Both the position numbers and the translations under genes were made by a program. Shown here piece after piece: positions 44,802 to 54,915 of a stretch of 64,000 nucleotides of DNA. The notes beneath the pieces are model-generated. The model made no database searches. It had not been told where the DNA came from and worked only from the letters and a program-made list of their open reading frames with translations. The stretch is from Herbaspirillum sp. AP02 (lineage in GTDB: Bacteria; Pseudomonadota; Gammaproteobacteria; Burkholderiales; Burkholderiaceae_D). Each line of letters starts with the position of its first letter. Positions within the stretch are counted from its first letter, which is position 1. The DNA lies in assembly GCF_015767275.1 (NCBI RefSeq), contig NZ_JADWMY010000001.1, positions 682,001 to 746,000 on the forward strand. Direction: 5' to 3'.

Positions 44802-46205
44802 ATGTTACGGCCACCAAAAACGCTACGGCGTCTTCAACTTACCCTGGCGGTGACCGCCCTGCTTTCCACTGCGCCCACCTGGGCGCAAGAATGGGGCAGC
44901 TATCTCAAGCCCTTCGCCGCCGATTCGCTGTGGAACAGCCGACCGGTCAATCCGGTGTTCGATAGCTTTGTCATCCCGACCGACACCTATTTCCCGGCTG
45001 TTACCAATAAAACCTATTCCACTGGCATCTTTCTAGCCTCGCCCGACGACCCGCCAGTCACCGTCAAGGGACTCACCGGCAGCAAGGGTCTGTTCAATAC
45101 CGATGACGAGAACTACCACGACGTTACCATTCCGCACTGGCCTGCTTCGGCCCAGGCCGCTCCCGGCACCGACGGCCACGCCGACATCGTGGACCCGACC
45201 ACGGGCATCGTCCATTCGCTGTTCAAGCTCAAGCAGGAAGGCACTCAGTGGACCGCTGCCATGTATGCCTGGACCAGAATTGACGGCCGCGGCTGGCCGG
45301 AACCCGGCCATTACTATCAAGGCGCACGCGCCACCGGAGTACCTGCTGCGGCGGGCATCATCCGTACCCACGAAGCAGCGCTAAAACCGGACTACTACCA
45401 ACACGCTCTGGCCATGTCGCTGAGCTATTCAGGCCTGAGCCCCAATCCAGCCTACGTTTTCCCGGCCACCTCAGCCGACACCTATGCTGCGACCCGCAAC
45501 AAGGGCAGCATTCCGGAGGGCAGCCTGGTCATGCTGCCCCCAGGCTTCGATACCAGCAGGATCACGAATCCCGAAGTGCGCCGTATCGCGGAGACCCTTA
45601 AGCGCTACGGCGCCTATATCGTCGACGCCAACATCGGTACACCCTTCGTCATCTATGCCGAGATCGGCTCCGACGCCAACCCGGCGCCCAATGGCTGGAA
45701 CAACACCGTCGCCAACGAGCTGCAATCGGTGCGGGCAGCCCTGCGCCGTGTGGTCAGCGCGGAAGGCTGGATCGATGGCAACGGTAACCGCTTCACGCCC
45801 AGCCAGAACCTCAACCTGCTGTCCATGCGCGGTAATTGGACTCAACAATCCGGCGGCGTCCCGGGCAGTTTCAGCTCATGGGACCAGGCAGTCGTGTTTC
45901 CGGCAACCAGTTCCGTATCGGAAGTGGTCAACTACAGCAATCGCGGCATGAATGCCGTGACCTGGGCCAAACCGGTCATGGGGGCAAGCTACACATTGAC
46001 CGCCCGGGCTACCAACGGCGGCAAGCTGCGCATGAGTGTCTATGACCAACTGGCAGGTAAAGTGGTTTTCGACAGCGGCTATCTGGCCAACGGTGAAAGC
46101 AAAACCTTTACCTGGAATGCCAACTCACCTCGCATCGTGCTGTATGCCCAGAGCGGCGTGGGCAACAGTACTGCAGTAGGCGGTCAATTGCTCAAGGCCA
46201 ACTGA
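44802..46205 (+). CDS. Secreted protein of unknown function in the EPS locus
   Basis: The ATG at 44802 follows CAGGAGCTGCTC and gives 467 residues with a Sec signal (MLRPPKTLRRLQLTLAVTAL, cleavage near TWAQ). The mature N-terminal domain (~30-330) has conserved-looking polar motifs (FAADSLWNSRPVNP, HADIVDPTTGIVHSLFKLK, GARATGVPAAAGIIRTHEAA, GTPFVIYAEIGSDANPAPNG). The C-terminal part (~350-467) is beta-rich with SWDQAVVFPATSSVSEVVNY and resembles a carbohydrate-binding sandwich. I do not recognise the family. By context it may bind, trim or cleave the polysaccharide. It is monocistronic, with its own terminator, and divergent from GT2. Confidence 0.7.
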   Translation: MLRPPKTLRRLQLTLAVTALLSTAPTWAQEWGSYLKPFAADSLWNSRPVNPVFDSFVIPTDTYFPAVTNKTYSTGIFLASPDDPPVTVKGLTGSKGLFNTDDENYHDVTIPHWPASAQAAPGTDGHADIVDPTTGIVHSLFKLKQEGTQWTAAMYAWTRIDGRGWPEPGHYYQGARATGVPAAAGIIRTHEAALKPDYYQHALAMSLSYSGLSPNPAYVFPATSADTYAATRNKGSIPEGSLVMLPPGFDTSRITNPEVRRIAETLKRYGAYIVDANIGTPFVIYAEIGSDANPAPNGWNNTVANELQSVRAALRRVVSAEGWIDGNGNRFTPSQNLNLLSMRGNWTQQSGGVPGSFSSWDQAVVFPATSSVSEVVNYSNRGMNAVTWAKPVMGASYTLTARATNGGKLRMSVYDQLAGKVVFDSGYLANGESKTFTWNANSPRIVLYAQSGVGNSTAVGGQLLKAN

Positions 46206-46225
46206 CGTACACTGCATTTCATTCG

Positions 46226-46254
46226 AGCCGCCGTCGAACTGACGGCGGCTTTTT
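46226..46254 (+). terminator. Rho-independent terminator after the secreted-protein gene
   Basis: AGCCGCCGTC / GACGGCGGCT with a 5-base loop runs into TTTTT. The T-run abuts the stop codon of the convergent acyltransferase gene. Confidence 0.88.
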
Positions 46255-48293
46255 CATTTGGCCTGCGTGGGAGGCAACAAGCCATCCCGTTGCATCGACT
46301 GCAGCAAGTACGTCGAAGCGGCCAAACTGATGTGCTGATCGTCGTTGTAGAGGTAGGCGCCATCGACCTTGGACTGGCACTTTCCCTGCTTGCAAAACAG
46401 TGACACGGGATCGAATACCGTGGCCTTCGGATGCAGTTGACGTAATTCAGCAACTGCCGCGTCATAGGATTTGCGTATCTGATCGTGCTCTGCTTGGGTG
46501 AAGGCACATTCGCGCGTTGGTTCTGCGCCGAAGCGATTGACACAGGAGTGTGGATCGAGCTTCAGGTAAGGCACATCGGCCACGAAGACGACCCGCTTGC
46601 CCTGCGCGATGAAACTCTCGATCAACGCACCGTAGCCCGCCATGAAGGCTTCCCGCTGCGAGATTGGATGTCCGCTCACCTTGTACTGCGAGGGCAAATC
46701 CAGGTTGCCGCGTGGGTAGGCACCACTGATGACGACCGTCTGGATCGACGGCAGTTTGGCCCCGACATCGATGGCCTGCCTGGCAATCTCCGTGCAGTTG
46801 TTGGACCAACGTCGCACGTTGGCAGCTTCATAAGGCAGGTTGGGGTAGATGCGGCAAGCATGGCCGGCCACCATGATGGACGGCAGAGCCACCTGACGGC
46901 TGAAGACGGCTGAGTGCAATGCCATCACATGGCTGTCGCCCACGAACAACACCTGTGGTTGCGCCGAGTTGGACAGGCACACTTCCTCGCTGACTTCGCT
47001 GAGTTGATTCAGACGTGCGCAACTACCATCGGAGTTGCGCGAGCCTTCGAACACATCGGTACGTGCCAGATAGTCGAGCTTGTCGTTGATGGCCCGCTGC
47101 GGAAAACCGCCGTTGACATAGATCATGGCGCCGGCAGCACCAACAACGATGTTGATACCCAACAAGACCAGTACCACTTTGATCCCGCTGGCATGGCGCA
47201 ACGGCCGCTCGATGAACAGGAAGGTCCCCCATGCCAGCAACACTGCGACGATCATGGCGATCAGCCGCCACTGCTGGGGTGCGGTTTCCCCTGCAATGAT
47301 GGCGGTAAAGGCCAGCAACGGCCAATGCCAGAGATAAAGCGGATAGCTGACCAGACCGATCCAGACCATGGGCTTGCTGGCCAGTACCTTGCGGTTGAAC
47401 CAGGCTCCCGGTCCGGCGGAGAGTAGCAGGAAAGCCCCGATGCATGGCAGCAAAGCCCACCATCCTGGAAAGCTGCGTGATCCGTTGAGCAGAACGAATC
47501 CGATTGCCAGGAACATCACGCCCAGCCAGGACTGCACGTCCTTGTAACGCGCATTCAAGTCAGCTCTGTGCAGGTTGATATAGCCCAGTGCGCCGCCCAC
47601 CATCAACTCCCAGAAGCGGGCGAAAGGCGAATAGAAAGCGGCAGTCTGGTCATGCCGGATCAGATACAGATTGATGATGAAGGACGCCAACGCAATCACA
47701 GCAATGATGCGCAGGAAGCCCCATTTACGCTTCCAGACAAAGGCCAGCAGCAGAGGCCAGAAAAGATAGAACTGCTCCTCGATGGCCAGGCTCCACAGAT
47801 GCAACAGCGGTTTGGTTTCGGCGGAGTTGTCGAAGTAACCGCTCTCGCGCCAGAACAGGATATTGGAAATGAAGGTGGAGCCGCCCAGCAGGTGCTTACC
47901 CAACTGCCGGTATTCATCGGCAAAGAGGATGGCTCCTCCAGCCGCCGCGCACAGGACCATCACCGTCATCAATGCCGGGAAAATGCGTTTGACTCGACGG
48001 ATGTAGAAATCGACGATACTGAAGCGGCCATGCTCCAGGTTATTGAAGATGATCAGCGAAATCAGGAAACCGGAGATGACAAAAAAGATGTCCACCCCAA
48101 TGAAGCCGCCTTTAAACCATTCCGGGAAGGCATGGAAGATCACCACGGAACCGACGGCGATGGCGCGCAAGCCGTCGATATCTGGGCGGTACTTCGGATG
48201 CAACTGAGGCTGGGTCTGACTGGCGGCAAGCGAAGGTACAGATGAATCGCGAGCAACTTTATCGAGAGCAGGGTTTTTGTGGTGTGTGACCAT
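46254..48293 (-). CDS. Acyltransferase-3 / SGNH fusion O-acetyltransferase (OafA/OatA-like)
   Basis: 679 residues. The N-terminal acyltransferase-3 membrane domain (~35-375) starts KYRPDIDGLRAIAVGSVVIF with HAFPEWFKGGFIGVDIFFVI, and has about ten helices. It is linked to a C-terminal SGNH hydrolase-like domain (~440-675), where VLFVGDSHVMALHS is block I and DDQHISLAAS supplies the Asp/His pair. This is the OafA/OatA architecture that moves acetyl groups across the membrane onto sugars. Its location in the EPS operon suggests O-acetylation of the EPS or LPS. Confidence 0.92.
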   Translation of the reverse strand: MVTHHKNPALDKVARDSSVPSLAASQTQPQLHPKYRPDIDGLRAIAVGSVVIFHAFPEWFKGGFIGVDIFFVISGFLISLIIFNNLEHGRFSIVDFYIRRVKRIFPALMTVMVLCAAAGGAILFADEYRQLGKHLLGGSTFISNILFWRESGYFDNSAETKPLLHLWSLAIEEQFYLFWPLLLAFVWKRKWGFLRIIAVIALASFIINLYLIRHDQTAAFYSPFARFWELMVGGALGYINLHRADLNARYKDVQSWLGVMFLAIGFVLLNGSRSFPGWWALLPCIGAFLLLSAGPGAWFNRKVLASKPMVWIGLVSYPLYLWHWPLLAFTAIIAGETAPQQWRLIAMIVAVLLAWGTFLFIERPLRHASGIKVVLVLLGINIVVGAAGAMIYVNGGFPQRAINDKLDYLARTDVFEGSRNSDGSCARLNQLSEVSEEVCLSNSAQPQVLFVGDSHVMALHSAVFSRQVALPSIMVAGHACRIYPNLPYEAANVRRWSNNCTEIARQAIDVGAKLPSIQTVVISGAYPRGNLDLPSQYKVSGHPISQREAFMAGYGALIESFIAQGKRVVFVADVPYLKLDPHSCVNRFGAEPTRECAFTQAEHDQIRKSYDAAVAELRQLHPKATVFDPVSLFCKQGKCQSKVDGAYLYNDDQHISLAASTYLLQSMQRDGLLPPTQAK

Positions 48294-48321
48294 GTAATGG
48301 GCTTTCTCAGGCAGCGTCGGA

Positions 48322-49380
48322 CTAACGAAGCCGAGCTCGGATCACGCGCAATGGGACATCGACGAAGCGATCTACCGCTACTGCAAACAGACAGGAAATG
48401 AACAGCGCGACCAATACGTTCACGGCCGCATGGCGCGAGACCCAGTCAACGTTATTGAGCATGACGTAATGGGCCAGATAGATCGAATAGGAATAGATGC
48501 CGACGCGTCGCACCCAATAGGCATTGAGCCAGCGGAACGGCCAGAGGCCAGGGTTGTTGACCGAATAATAGAAAAGGGGAATCAGTGCGATGCCTTGAAG
48601 CGAATAACGAATGGTCTCGCGGAATGCGTCGTTACGCACCAGCAGGGTAGCAAGCAGCAAGACCGCCCCGAGCACCATGGCAGAGGTTCGCACGCCAGGC
48701 TTCTGCAAGGCTTGCTGCCAGCGCTCGGATATTTGCAGAGTGGCCAGGATGCAACCATACAGCATGGAATCGATGCGGGTGTCGGTCGCATAATAGGTCC
48801 GCTCGACCGCAACCCCCGCTCCGAGAACCAGATAACAGCGCCATGCCAGGAACAATATGCAGGCCAGCCCCAGGTAAAGTGGAATATGTTTGCGCTGCGC
48901 CCGGTGCAACATCAACAGCAACAAGGCCGGGAAGAAGAAATAGAAATGCTCCTCCACCGCGAGCGACCAGAATACTCCTGTCCCCAATGGCACTGTATGC
49001 GCCGCGTCGAAGAACAGCCCGTAGTAGTTGGCGAAATAAAACAGCTGGGCAAAAAAACCTTGCCAGGTCGCATAACCCTTGAACCACCCAAGGTAAGTCA
49101 GCAAGTATGTCAGGATTAGCACCAGCAGCAAGGGAGGCGTCAGCCGCAGTAAACGACGCAGATAGAAATGCTTGATGTTGATCGAACTGCTGACGGCGAA
49201 TTCGCGCAGCAGCAAGGTCGTGATCAGGTAGCCGCTGAGGAAGAAGAAAATGGTCACGCCGAGGCCACCGGGTACGATCTTGCCCAGACCGGCGTGACTG
49301 GTCGCAACGATGACAATGGCAACGGCACGCCACCCGTCCAGCGAGGCGATGTCCTGATGCTTGGTGTGCACCATGCTCAT
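48322..49380 (-). CDS. Acyltransferase family 3 membrane protein
   Basis: 352 residues, about ten membrane helices, no SGNH domain. Diagnostic start IASLDGWRAVAIVIVATSHA followed by GGLGVTIFFFLSGYLITTLL and RRLLRLTPPLLLVLI. The ATG at 49380 overlaps the stop of the upstream GT4 gene (ATGA), so it is translationally coupled to a glycosyltransferase and most likely decorates the same polysaccharide. The gap to the following, larger acyltransferase is 28 bp. Confidence 0.88.
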   Translation of the reverse strand: MSMVHTKHQDIASLDGWRAVAIVIVATSHAGLGKIVPGGLGVTIFFFLSGYLITTLLLREFAVSSSINIKHFYLRRLLRLTPPLLLVLILTYLLTYLGWFKGYATWQGFFAQLFYFANYYGLFFDAAHTVPLGTGVFWSLAVEEHFYFFFPALLLLMLHRAQRKHIPLYLGLACILFLAWRCYLVLGAGVAVERTYYATDTRIDSMLYGCILATLQISERWQQALQKPGVRTSAMVLGAVLLLATLLVRNDAFRETIRYSLQGIALIPLFYYSVNNPGLWPFRWLNAYWVRRVGIYSYSIYLAHYVMLNNVDWVSRHAAVNVLVALFISCLFAVAVDRFVDVPLRVIRARLR

Positions 49381-50618
49381 GCCGCCGCTCCCTGCGGATT
49401 TGCCGTTTTCCCGGCGTGGCTGTCAAACAAGGCAGCCAGCTTGGCAGCCTCGGTATCAATGGAGTGGCGAGCTACTGCACGGATGTGCGCGGCATCCCCC
49501 ATGCGCTGCAATTGCTCAGGTGAGGCCTGCAGGCAGGACTGCATGGAGTCCACCAGACGCTCCACGTCACCCGCCGGGAACAGCCAGCCGTTTTCGCCAT
49601 CCAGCACCAGCTCCGGAATCCCGGCGATGAAGGTGGTCAACACCGGCCGGCGCAAGGCCATGGCCTCCATCACCACCACCGGTAGGCCCTCGGCAAAGCT
49701 GGGCAGCACCATGGCGCGGGCGGCAAGCAGTTCGTCACGCACTTGACGGCTGCTGATCCATCCCGTGATACGGATCTTGTCCTGCAATGCGTGATGGCGG
49801 ATACGCTCCTCGATCTGCGCACGCATCTCACCGTCGCCGGCCAGCACCAACTCAAAGGACATACCCTTGCGGTGAAGCATAGCCGCCGCCTCGACCAGCA
49901 ACAACTGTCCCTTCTGTTCGCACAAGCGTCCCACGCACACCAGGCGTGCGGCGGCCTGGGCCTGCACCGGCGCATCCGAGTAGAAACCACGATCCAGTCC
50001 GCAGTGGACGATCGCCACCTTGGACCATACGCTTTGCTCTACCCAGCGATACAACTGGCTCTGGCAGAACGAGGTGATTGCTACCGTAAAGGCGGAACGT
50101 CGGATCTTTTCGTCCAGCCCCAATGCCAGCGGCTTGTCGAATTCCTCCGGGCCATGCACGGTGAAGCTGTAGGAAGGTCCGCCCATGCAATGGGCCAGCA
50201 TGACGATCTCGGTGGAGTTGGTACCGAAATGGGCATGGATGTGGGTTGCACCGAAGTCGCTCGTCCACTCCACAACCTGCGCGGCTTCCAGCAAGTAAAC
50301 CAGATGATAGATCAGCCCGCGCTCGCCTCGGCGCGACATCTTGAAGGCCAGCCCCAGCGCCGCCACGAAGCCCTTGGGATTGGCCAGCGCCTGGCGCAGC
50401 ATCGGCGCCAGCAATCCGACCACGCCACGCTTGAGGATATAGCGCGTGCGGTCGCGCTCAGCCCGGTCGTCCTCATCCACCACTTCGGCGTCCCAACCAC
50501 GCAGGGCAATGCGGTCAATGGCGAAGCCCTGCAGCTCCACCGCAGCGATCTCGCGACGGATGAAGCTATGGCTGACCTTGGGATACTGGTTGATGAAGTA
50601 AGCGATTTTCTTTGTCAT
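49377..50618 (-). CDS. Glycosyltransferase family 4 (GT-B fold)
   Basis: 413 residues. The N-terminal domain starts MTKKIAYFINQYPKVSHSFI with RREIAAVE, a beginning typical of WcaL/AmsK-type EPS transferases. THIHAHFGTNSTEIVMLAHC and YSFTVHGPEEFD follow. The C-terminal domain has RLVCVGRLCEQKGQLLLVEA and the donor-site FAEGLPVVVMEAMALRRPVL (E-x7-E type). A cytoplasmic retaining transferase adding one sugar to the lipid-linked unit; the sugar is not predictable. It lies 107 bp after the Wzy-like gene and couples to the next acyltransferase by ATGA. Confidence 0.9.
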   Translation of the reverse strand: MTKKIAYFINQYPKVSHSFIRREIAAVELQGFAIDRIALRGWDAEVVDEDDRAERDRTRYILKRGVVGLLAPMLRQALANPKGFVAALGLAFKMSRRGERGLIYHLVYLLEAAQVVEWTSDFGATHIHAHFGTNSTEIVMLAHCMGGPSYSFTVHGPEEFDKPLALGLDEKIRRSAFTVAITSFCQSQLYRWVEQSVWSKVAIVHCGLDRGFYSDAPVQAQAAARLVCVGRLCEQKGQLLLVEAAAMLHRKGMSFELVLAGDGEMRAQIEERIRHHALQDKIRITGWISSRQVRDELLAARAMVLPSFAEGLPVVVMEAMALRRPVLTTFIAGIPELVLDGENGWLFPAGDVERLVDSMQSCLQASPEQLQRMGDAAHIRAVARHSIDTEAAKLAALFDSHAGKTANPQGAAA

Positions 50619-50725
50619 GACAGGGTCGATGGCGAATGCATGCCCCGGCGGGAATGACCGGAGTACGGATATCGATGGTTCTCGGTGGTTCTAGTTGGTT
50701 CGGCATGAAGCGACCGAACCTGGTT

Positions 50726-52156
50726 TCAAGAAGATGCAGCAGGAACCGGTGGCAGCAATGTGCGTTTCTTCTTCGTGGCTTCCAGCTTGCCGGCCTCGCT
50801 GTTGGCATAGACCGACCAGCCCATCCCCATCACCAGCCAGAAATACCAGTTGAAGGCGAGGTAGGCAAGCATGTTGTCCGAAGCCGAAACCACCAAGTAC
50901 TCAATCAATGTACAGATCAGGATCACTGCACCCAACTGGTCCACGGCGTAGTAGCGCAGCAGCACCCGCATGACCTGATAGAAGATGGCAAGGTAAGCCA
51001 CCATGCCTATCACTCCGGTATCGAAGAACCACTGGACGAAGACGCTGTGTGCCCCCCACTTCACGCCGCCGGCCAGCGGGAAGAACATGCCCGAATAGAA
51101 CGGGAAGGACTCCACTCCATAGCCGAAGAGATAGTGCGAGGGCGTCATCCAGTTCAATCCGGACTGCCACAGGTAGGTCCGCCAGGCGAATGAATTGAGC
51201 TTGGCATAAGTGGTGACGGTGTTGCCCGAATCCAGCTGCAGGATACGTTCCTGCACGCTGGGTATCATCAGCGCCAATGTGCCTAGCACCAGCATGTAGA
51301 CCAGGTAACGCCGCTCGAACTTCAAGCCATACAGGAAGAAGATCAGGAAACACGCGACCCATGCGCTTCGGGTCTGGGTCAGCAGCAGCAACAGGAAGAG
51401 CACCCCAAGGTATCCGGCCAGCATGAACCGCTTGAACTGGTCCAGTTTGAATTCGGCGCTCTTGATCACGTATAGACCCAGCGCGATCACCAGGGTCAGA
51501 TAGAAGGCAAAGATATTCGGGTGGCCGAAGGTGCCTTGCAAACGGAACCCGCTCAGGCCGCCGCGTGCATTGAGCGCGGTGCTGACCAGCCCATAGAGTG
51601 CCGGAATCAGCGACGAGGCGAGGATCAGCAGGATCATTGACCTGAATTCCTCGGGGGTACGCACCAGGTAGAACGCGCAGACAAACACTGCGAAATAGGA
51701 GCAGAGGCCCAGCACGATCTTGAGCGCCGCGCCCTTGTCGGGCGACACGGCCATGCCGACAACCGCCACTGCCATCAGAATCATCCAGTACAGCCAGGCC
51801 TTGCGCGGCAGCAGCTTGGGCTTTTCGATGAAGAAGAGGAAAGCGATCAAGATGATCAGCGCATTGATGGCCCCACCCAGACCGAGCGACAGACTGCCAC
51901 CGGACCCGACTCGTGTCGACTCGAGCACGATGTCCCCGGATGCCCGCAGCAGCAGGACGATCAGCAACAACAGGCGCTTGTTGAAGAGGAACAGCCCGCC
52001 GAAGATCAGCAGTGCCGGCAAGGCGGCGAGGCGCGCATAGCTCCCCTCCAGAAGGCCGGCCACCACGGGCAGCACCAAGCCCGCCATGGCTGCGATGACG
52101 CAGGCGGCAAGCAGGAACTTCAGCTCTGAGGGTGGGAGGTTAAGTCTTCTCATCAT
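50726..52156 (-). CDS. O-antigen ligase/polymerase-like membrane protein (Wzy/WaaL type)
   Basis: 476 residues with about 12 membrane helices and the large periplasmic loop near residues 300-370 (WRTYLWQSGLNWMTPSHYLF, then GYGVESF and WGAHSVFVQWFFDTG) typical of the O-antigen ligase domain. In an EPS operon with chain-length and export genes but no other polymerase it is the best candidate for Wzy. AAGGA precedes tandem ATGs at 52156 and 52153. A Lys-rich cytoplasmic tail ends the protein. Positioned directly after the exosortase gene. Confidence 0.85.
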   Translation of the reverse strand: MMRRLNLPPSELKFLLAACVIAAMAGLVLPVVAGLLEGSYARLAALPALLIFGGLFLFNKRLLLLIVLLLRASGDIVLESTRVGSGGSLSLGLGGAINALIILIAFLFFIEKPKLLPRKAWLYWMILMAVAVVGMAVSPDKGAALKIVLGLCSYFAVFVCAFYLVRTPEEFRSMILLILASSLIPALYGLVSTALNARGGLSGFRLQGTFGHPNIFAFYLTLVIALGLYVIKSAEFKLDQFKRFMLAGYLGVLFLLLLLTQTRSAWVACFLIFFLYGLKFERRYLVYMLVLGTLALMIPSVQERILQLDSGNTVTTYAKLNSFAWRTYLWQSGLNWMTPSHYLFGYGVESFPFYSGMFFPLAGGVKWGAHSVFVQWFFDTGVIGMVAYLAIFYQVMRVLLRYYAVDQLGAVILICTLIEYLVVSASDNMLAYLAFNWYFWLVMGMGWSVYANSEAGKLEATKKKRTLLPPVPAASS

Positions 52157-52312
52157 TTCTTCCTTGACGAACGGCTAGCTTGTCGGCCACTCGCACAATC
52201 ATCGTGTCAGCTCCGGGGGCAAGCACTTGCACAGACATTGCCTGTGTTCAGCCAACGACGTCCGCCCCTGGAGCGAAGCCAGCCTGAACCCGCCATTGCC
52301 ATCAAACCTTAC

Positions 52313-53956
52313 TCAGGCTGGCACCAGCAGGCCTGGATGGCCGTTACGCATGGCAGCATCGAGGTCCTGCAGGAACTTTTGTTGCAAGGCAAAGGCTTCG
52401 GCCTCGCCCCCCATTTCCGGCATCAGGCTGGAGGCGCGAACCAAAATTCCGTCCGAAACCCGGCCTGCCATGCCATCCTTGAAAATTTTCCAGCGCGCCG
52501 CCAGGCCCCCATTGGGAAAGCCATCGCCGATGCGCACCCAATAACTGACGGCCTCGATCCGATTCTTCTGAGTGGCGACGAAGCGCGAGCCGGTGATCGG
52601 AGAAGCCTCGCCACGCAAGGGCATCTGCATCCTCTGCTCGTCCTTGAGCTTGAAACCCTGGGCAACGTAGCAGACCTCCGGCAGGTGGATCTTGACGTCC
52701 TGGGTCTGCTCGTTGGCATAGGCCAGGGCCAGCATCACCATCTGGCCATGGCTGTTGACATAGGTCCGACCGAGTACATCGTCATAAGGTTGATCAGGAT
52801 TGCGACCAGTACCGTCATCCAGCCCCACATCGACCTGCAGGAAAGGCGATGGCATTTCGCGCCAGTCACCGAACCGCATCGGCACGATGGTCGAAAGCTT
52901 GGCGTTCTTCACTATCTGGACATCATGCGGCACTAGAAGTCCCGCCGCCGCCACCGACAGCGCCATGATGATCGCCATCGGCACGGCCAGCCGAATGTTC
53001 ATGACAAACTTGTCGCTTGCACGATCCGCCGTAACCACCCGCTGTCGCTGCACGGCCACGGGCGCGATGCGCCCCCTCCAGCTCGCGTGGCGCACGGCGA
53101 TCCAGCGCAGCAAGCCGTCAAGGGCAATGATGAGCCCTAGTGCGACCATGAACAGCAGCATGCCGGCAAAGCCATGCAGGAAGCCCTGCCCGGCGGCATC
53201 ACCCAGGTAGAAAGTAATCAGCGCCAGCACCATCACACGCACGGTATTGGCGGTAAACGAAATCGGCACGATCAGGATTGCCAGCAGCACGTTGCGCAAC
53301 AGTGACTGGTGGCGTACCAGATTCATATACAGCAGACCCAGCGCTTCCAGGGTGAACAAGGAATTGAGGCCCGCGCAGGCATCGGCCACCAGCAACTGGT
53401 ATGGGCCGATGTAGAGAATCACACCGCTACGCGCGATGGGATAGCCCAACAGGCGCAATACCTGCTCCGAGACATAGGACACGCCGATCTTCAACGGCTG
53501 CGTCAGAAGGTCTACCACGGAGGCCGGCAGGGGAACCATGAAGAGCATGAAAAAGAACGCAAACCACAGGCGCCGGCAGGTACGCACACCGAATTGCAAC
53601 AGCACGATCCCCATCAGGATGGGAATCAGGGAACCGGCTTCCAGAAACAGTACGGTCTGGGACCGACCCAGCACGAAACTGAGTAGACCCAGCAGCAGGA
53701 ACAGTACGCCCGGAACTGGCGCGGGGCGACGTTCGATCAATCCTTCTTGCAACAGCTGCCTTACCCGTACGAACAGGTAGCAGCATGCTACCGCCAGTAC
53801 GATCGGACCATGCGCATTGCGCTCGGTCCCCCACACTCCATGAAACAGATCGATGAAGCTTGGAATGTACATCGCCGCCAGGCCTGCCGCGATCACCAAC
53901 CAGGGCAAGCCGGAAAACCTCGGTTCGGACATCGGGCGGACGGTGTCTGCAGTCAT
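52313..53956 (-). CDS. Exosortase fused to EpsI domain (probably XrtB type)
   Basis: 547 residues. Residues ~15-300 are an eight-helix exosortase with the catalytic triad Cys194 ([13 protein letters not shown]), Arg240 ([13 protein letters not shown]) and His261 (GFLHGFAGM). It should cleave PEP-CTERM sorting signals of secreted proteins such as those at 31235 and 62070. After a linker and another hydrophobic segment (~320-345), residues ~350-535 are EpsI-like ([49 protein letters not shown]). Position after epsG matches XrtB systems. The 156 bp to the next gene show nothing. Confidence 0.9.
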   Translation of the reverse strand: MTADTVRPMSEPRFSGLPWLVIAAGLAAMYIPSFIDLFHGVWGTERNAHGPIVLAVACCYLFVRVRQLLQEGLIERRPAPVPGVLFLLLGLLSFVLGRSQTVLFLEAGSLIPILMGIVLLQFGVRTCRRLWFAFFFMLFMVPLPASVVDLLTQPLKIGVSYVSEQVLRLLGYPIARSGVILYIGPYQLLVADACAGLNSLFTLEALGLLYMNLVRHQSLLRNVLLAILIVPISFTANTVRVMVLALITFYLGDAAGQGFLHGFAGMLLFMVALGLIIALDGLLRWIAVRHASWRGRIAPVAVQRQRVVTADRASDKFVMNIRLAVPMAIIMALSVAAAGLLVPHDVQIVKNAKLSTIVPMRFGDWREMPSPFLQVDVGLDDGTGRNPDQPYDDVLGRTYVNSHGQMVMLALAYANEQTQDVKIHLPEVCYVAQGFKLKDEQRMQMPLRGEASPITGSRFVATQKNRIEAVSYWVRIGDGFPNGGLAARWKIFKDGMAGRVSDGILVRASSLMPEMGGEAEAFALQQKFLQDLDAAMRNGHPGLLVPA

Positions 53957-53985
53957 CTTGACTTTCTCGCGTGGACAGGCAGCCG

Positions 53986-54864
53986 TCAGAACTCGTTGAC
54001 GACGCTACCGACCACGGCCACATGTGCACTGGTCAGGTTGTCGGTCAAGGTACGTACTGCAGAGATATGTGTGACGTTGGTGCGCACCACCACCAGGCTC
54101 GCACCGGTACGGGCCGAGATCATGTTGCCGTCGGCGTATTGCGTGCCGGATGGCGTGTCCACCAGAATGACATCGAACTCCTGTGCAAAATCGGTAAGCA
54201 TCTGCGTGAAATTGGGACGACCGAGCAGCTCTTGCGGATTGGGTGGGATCGGACCAGCCGGTAACACCGACAGGTCCAGCAGATCCGGAACGCGTTGGAG
54301 CGCATCGGCTGCAGTGCAACGCCCGGCGATCACGCCGGACAGGCCGTTGCGATTGTCCAGGCCGAACAGCTCATGTTGGCACGGGTGACGCATATCGGCA
54401 TCGATCAGCAAGGTACGTTCGCCCAACTGCGAGAAAACGACCGCCAGGTTGGAGGCGATGAAGCTGCGCCCTTCCCCGCTTTCGGGGCTCACGATCGACA
54501 GCGACTTGTGCTTGCCGTCGACGTCGAACCATCGCACCATCAACTGGCTGCGCAGGGCACGCAGCGCCTCGACCTGCTTGCTGAAGGGATTGAAGGCCGC
54601 AACGACTTTCTCGCTGACCTTGCTTTCGCCCTTGAGCAGATAAGGGTAGTCGAACTGGCGCGACAGCGCCTGATCGATATCGGACTGGGTCAACAGCCCC
54701 AATTGGATCGCCGCATCACCGAAGCGCAGACCACGCTCGCGCTGCAGGCGCAGGATACGTTCCGCGTTTTCGGGGGAGAGCTTGCCGCTATCGACCAGGA
54801 TCGCACCAATGGAGCGGTTCGGCAGGGATGCGCCTTCATTGAAGGTCAACGTTGCAGTAGTCAT
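53986..54864 (-). CDS. epsG: Chain-length determinant tyrosine-kinase-like ATPase EpsG
   Basis: 292 residues, cytoplasmic. The N-terminal ~70 residues ([20 protein letters not shown]) resemble the secretion-ATPase N-domain found in this family. The P-loop ATPase has [20 protein letters not shown] (Walker A with GEGRS, as usual in EpsG), [19 protein letters not shown] (Walker A') and [20 protein letters not shown] (Walker B). No Tyr-rich tail is visible, so autophosphorylation as in Wzc is not supported. It works with EpsF to set polymer length and export. 51 bp after epsF. Confidence 0.92.
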   Translation of the reverse strand: MTTATLTFNEGASLPNRSIGAILVDSGKLSPENAERILRLQRERGLRFGDAAIQLGLLTQSDIDQALSRQFDYPYLLKGESKVSEKVVAAFNPFSKQVEALRALRSQLMVRWFDVDGKHKSLSIVSPESGEGRSFIASNLAVVFSQLGERTLLIDADMRHPCQHELFGLDNRNGLSGVIAGRCTAADALQRVPDLLDLSVLPAGPIPPNPQELLGRPNFTQMLTDFAQEFDVILVDTPSGTQYADGNMISARTGASLVVVRTNVTHISAVRTLTDNLTSAHVAVVGSVVNEF

Positions 54865-54915
54865 GTTATTCCCGGGGATTCATATTTTTTATCGATGAAC
54901 GAAAGCCGTCCGCAC

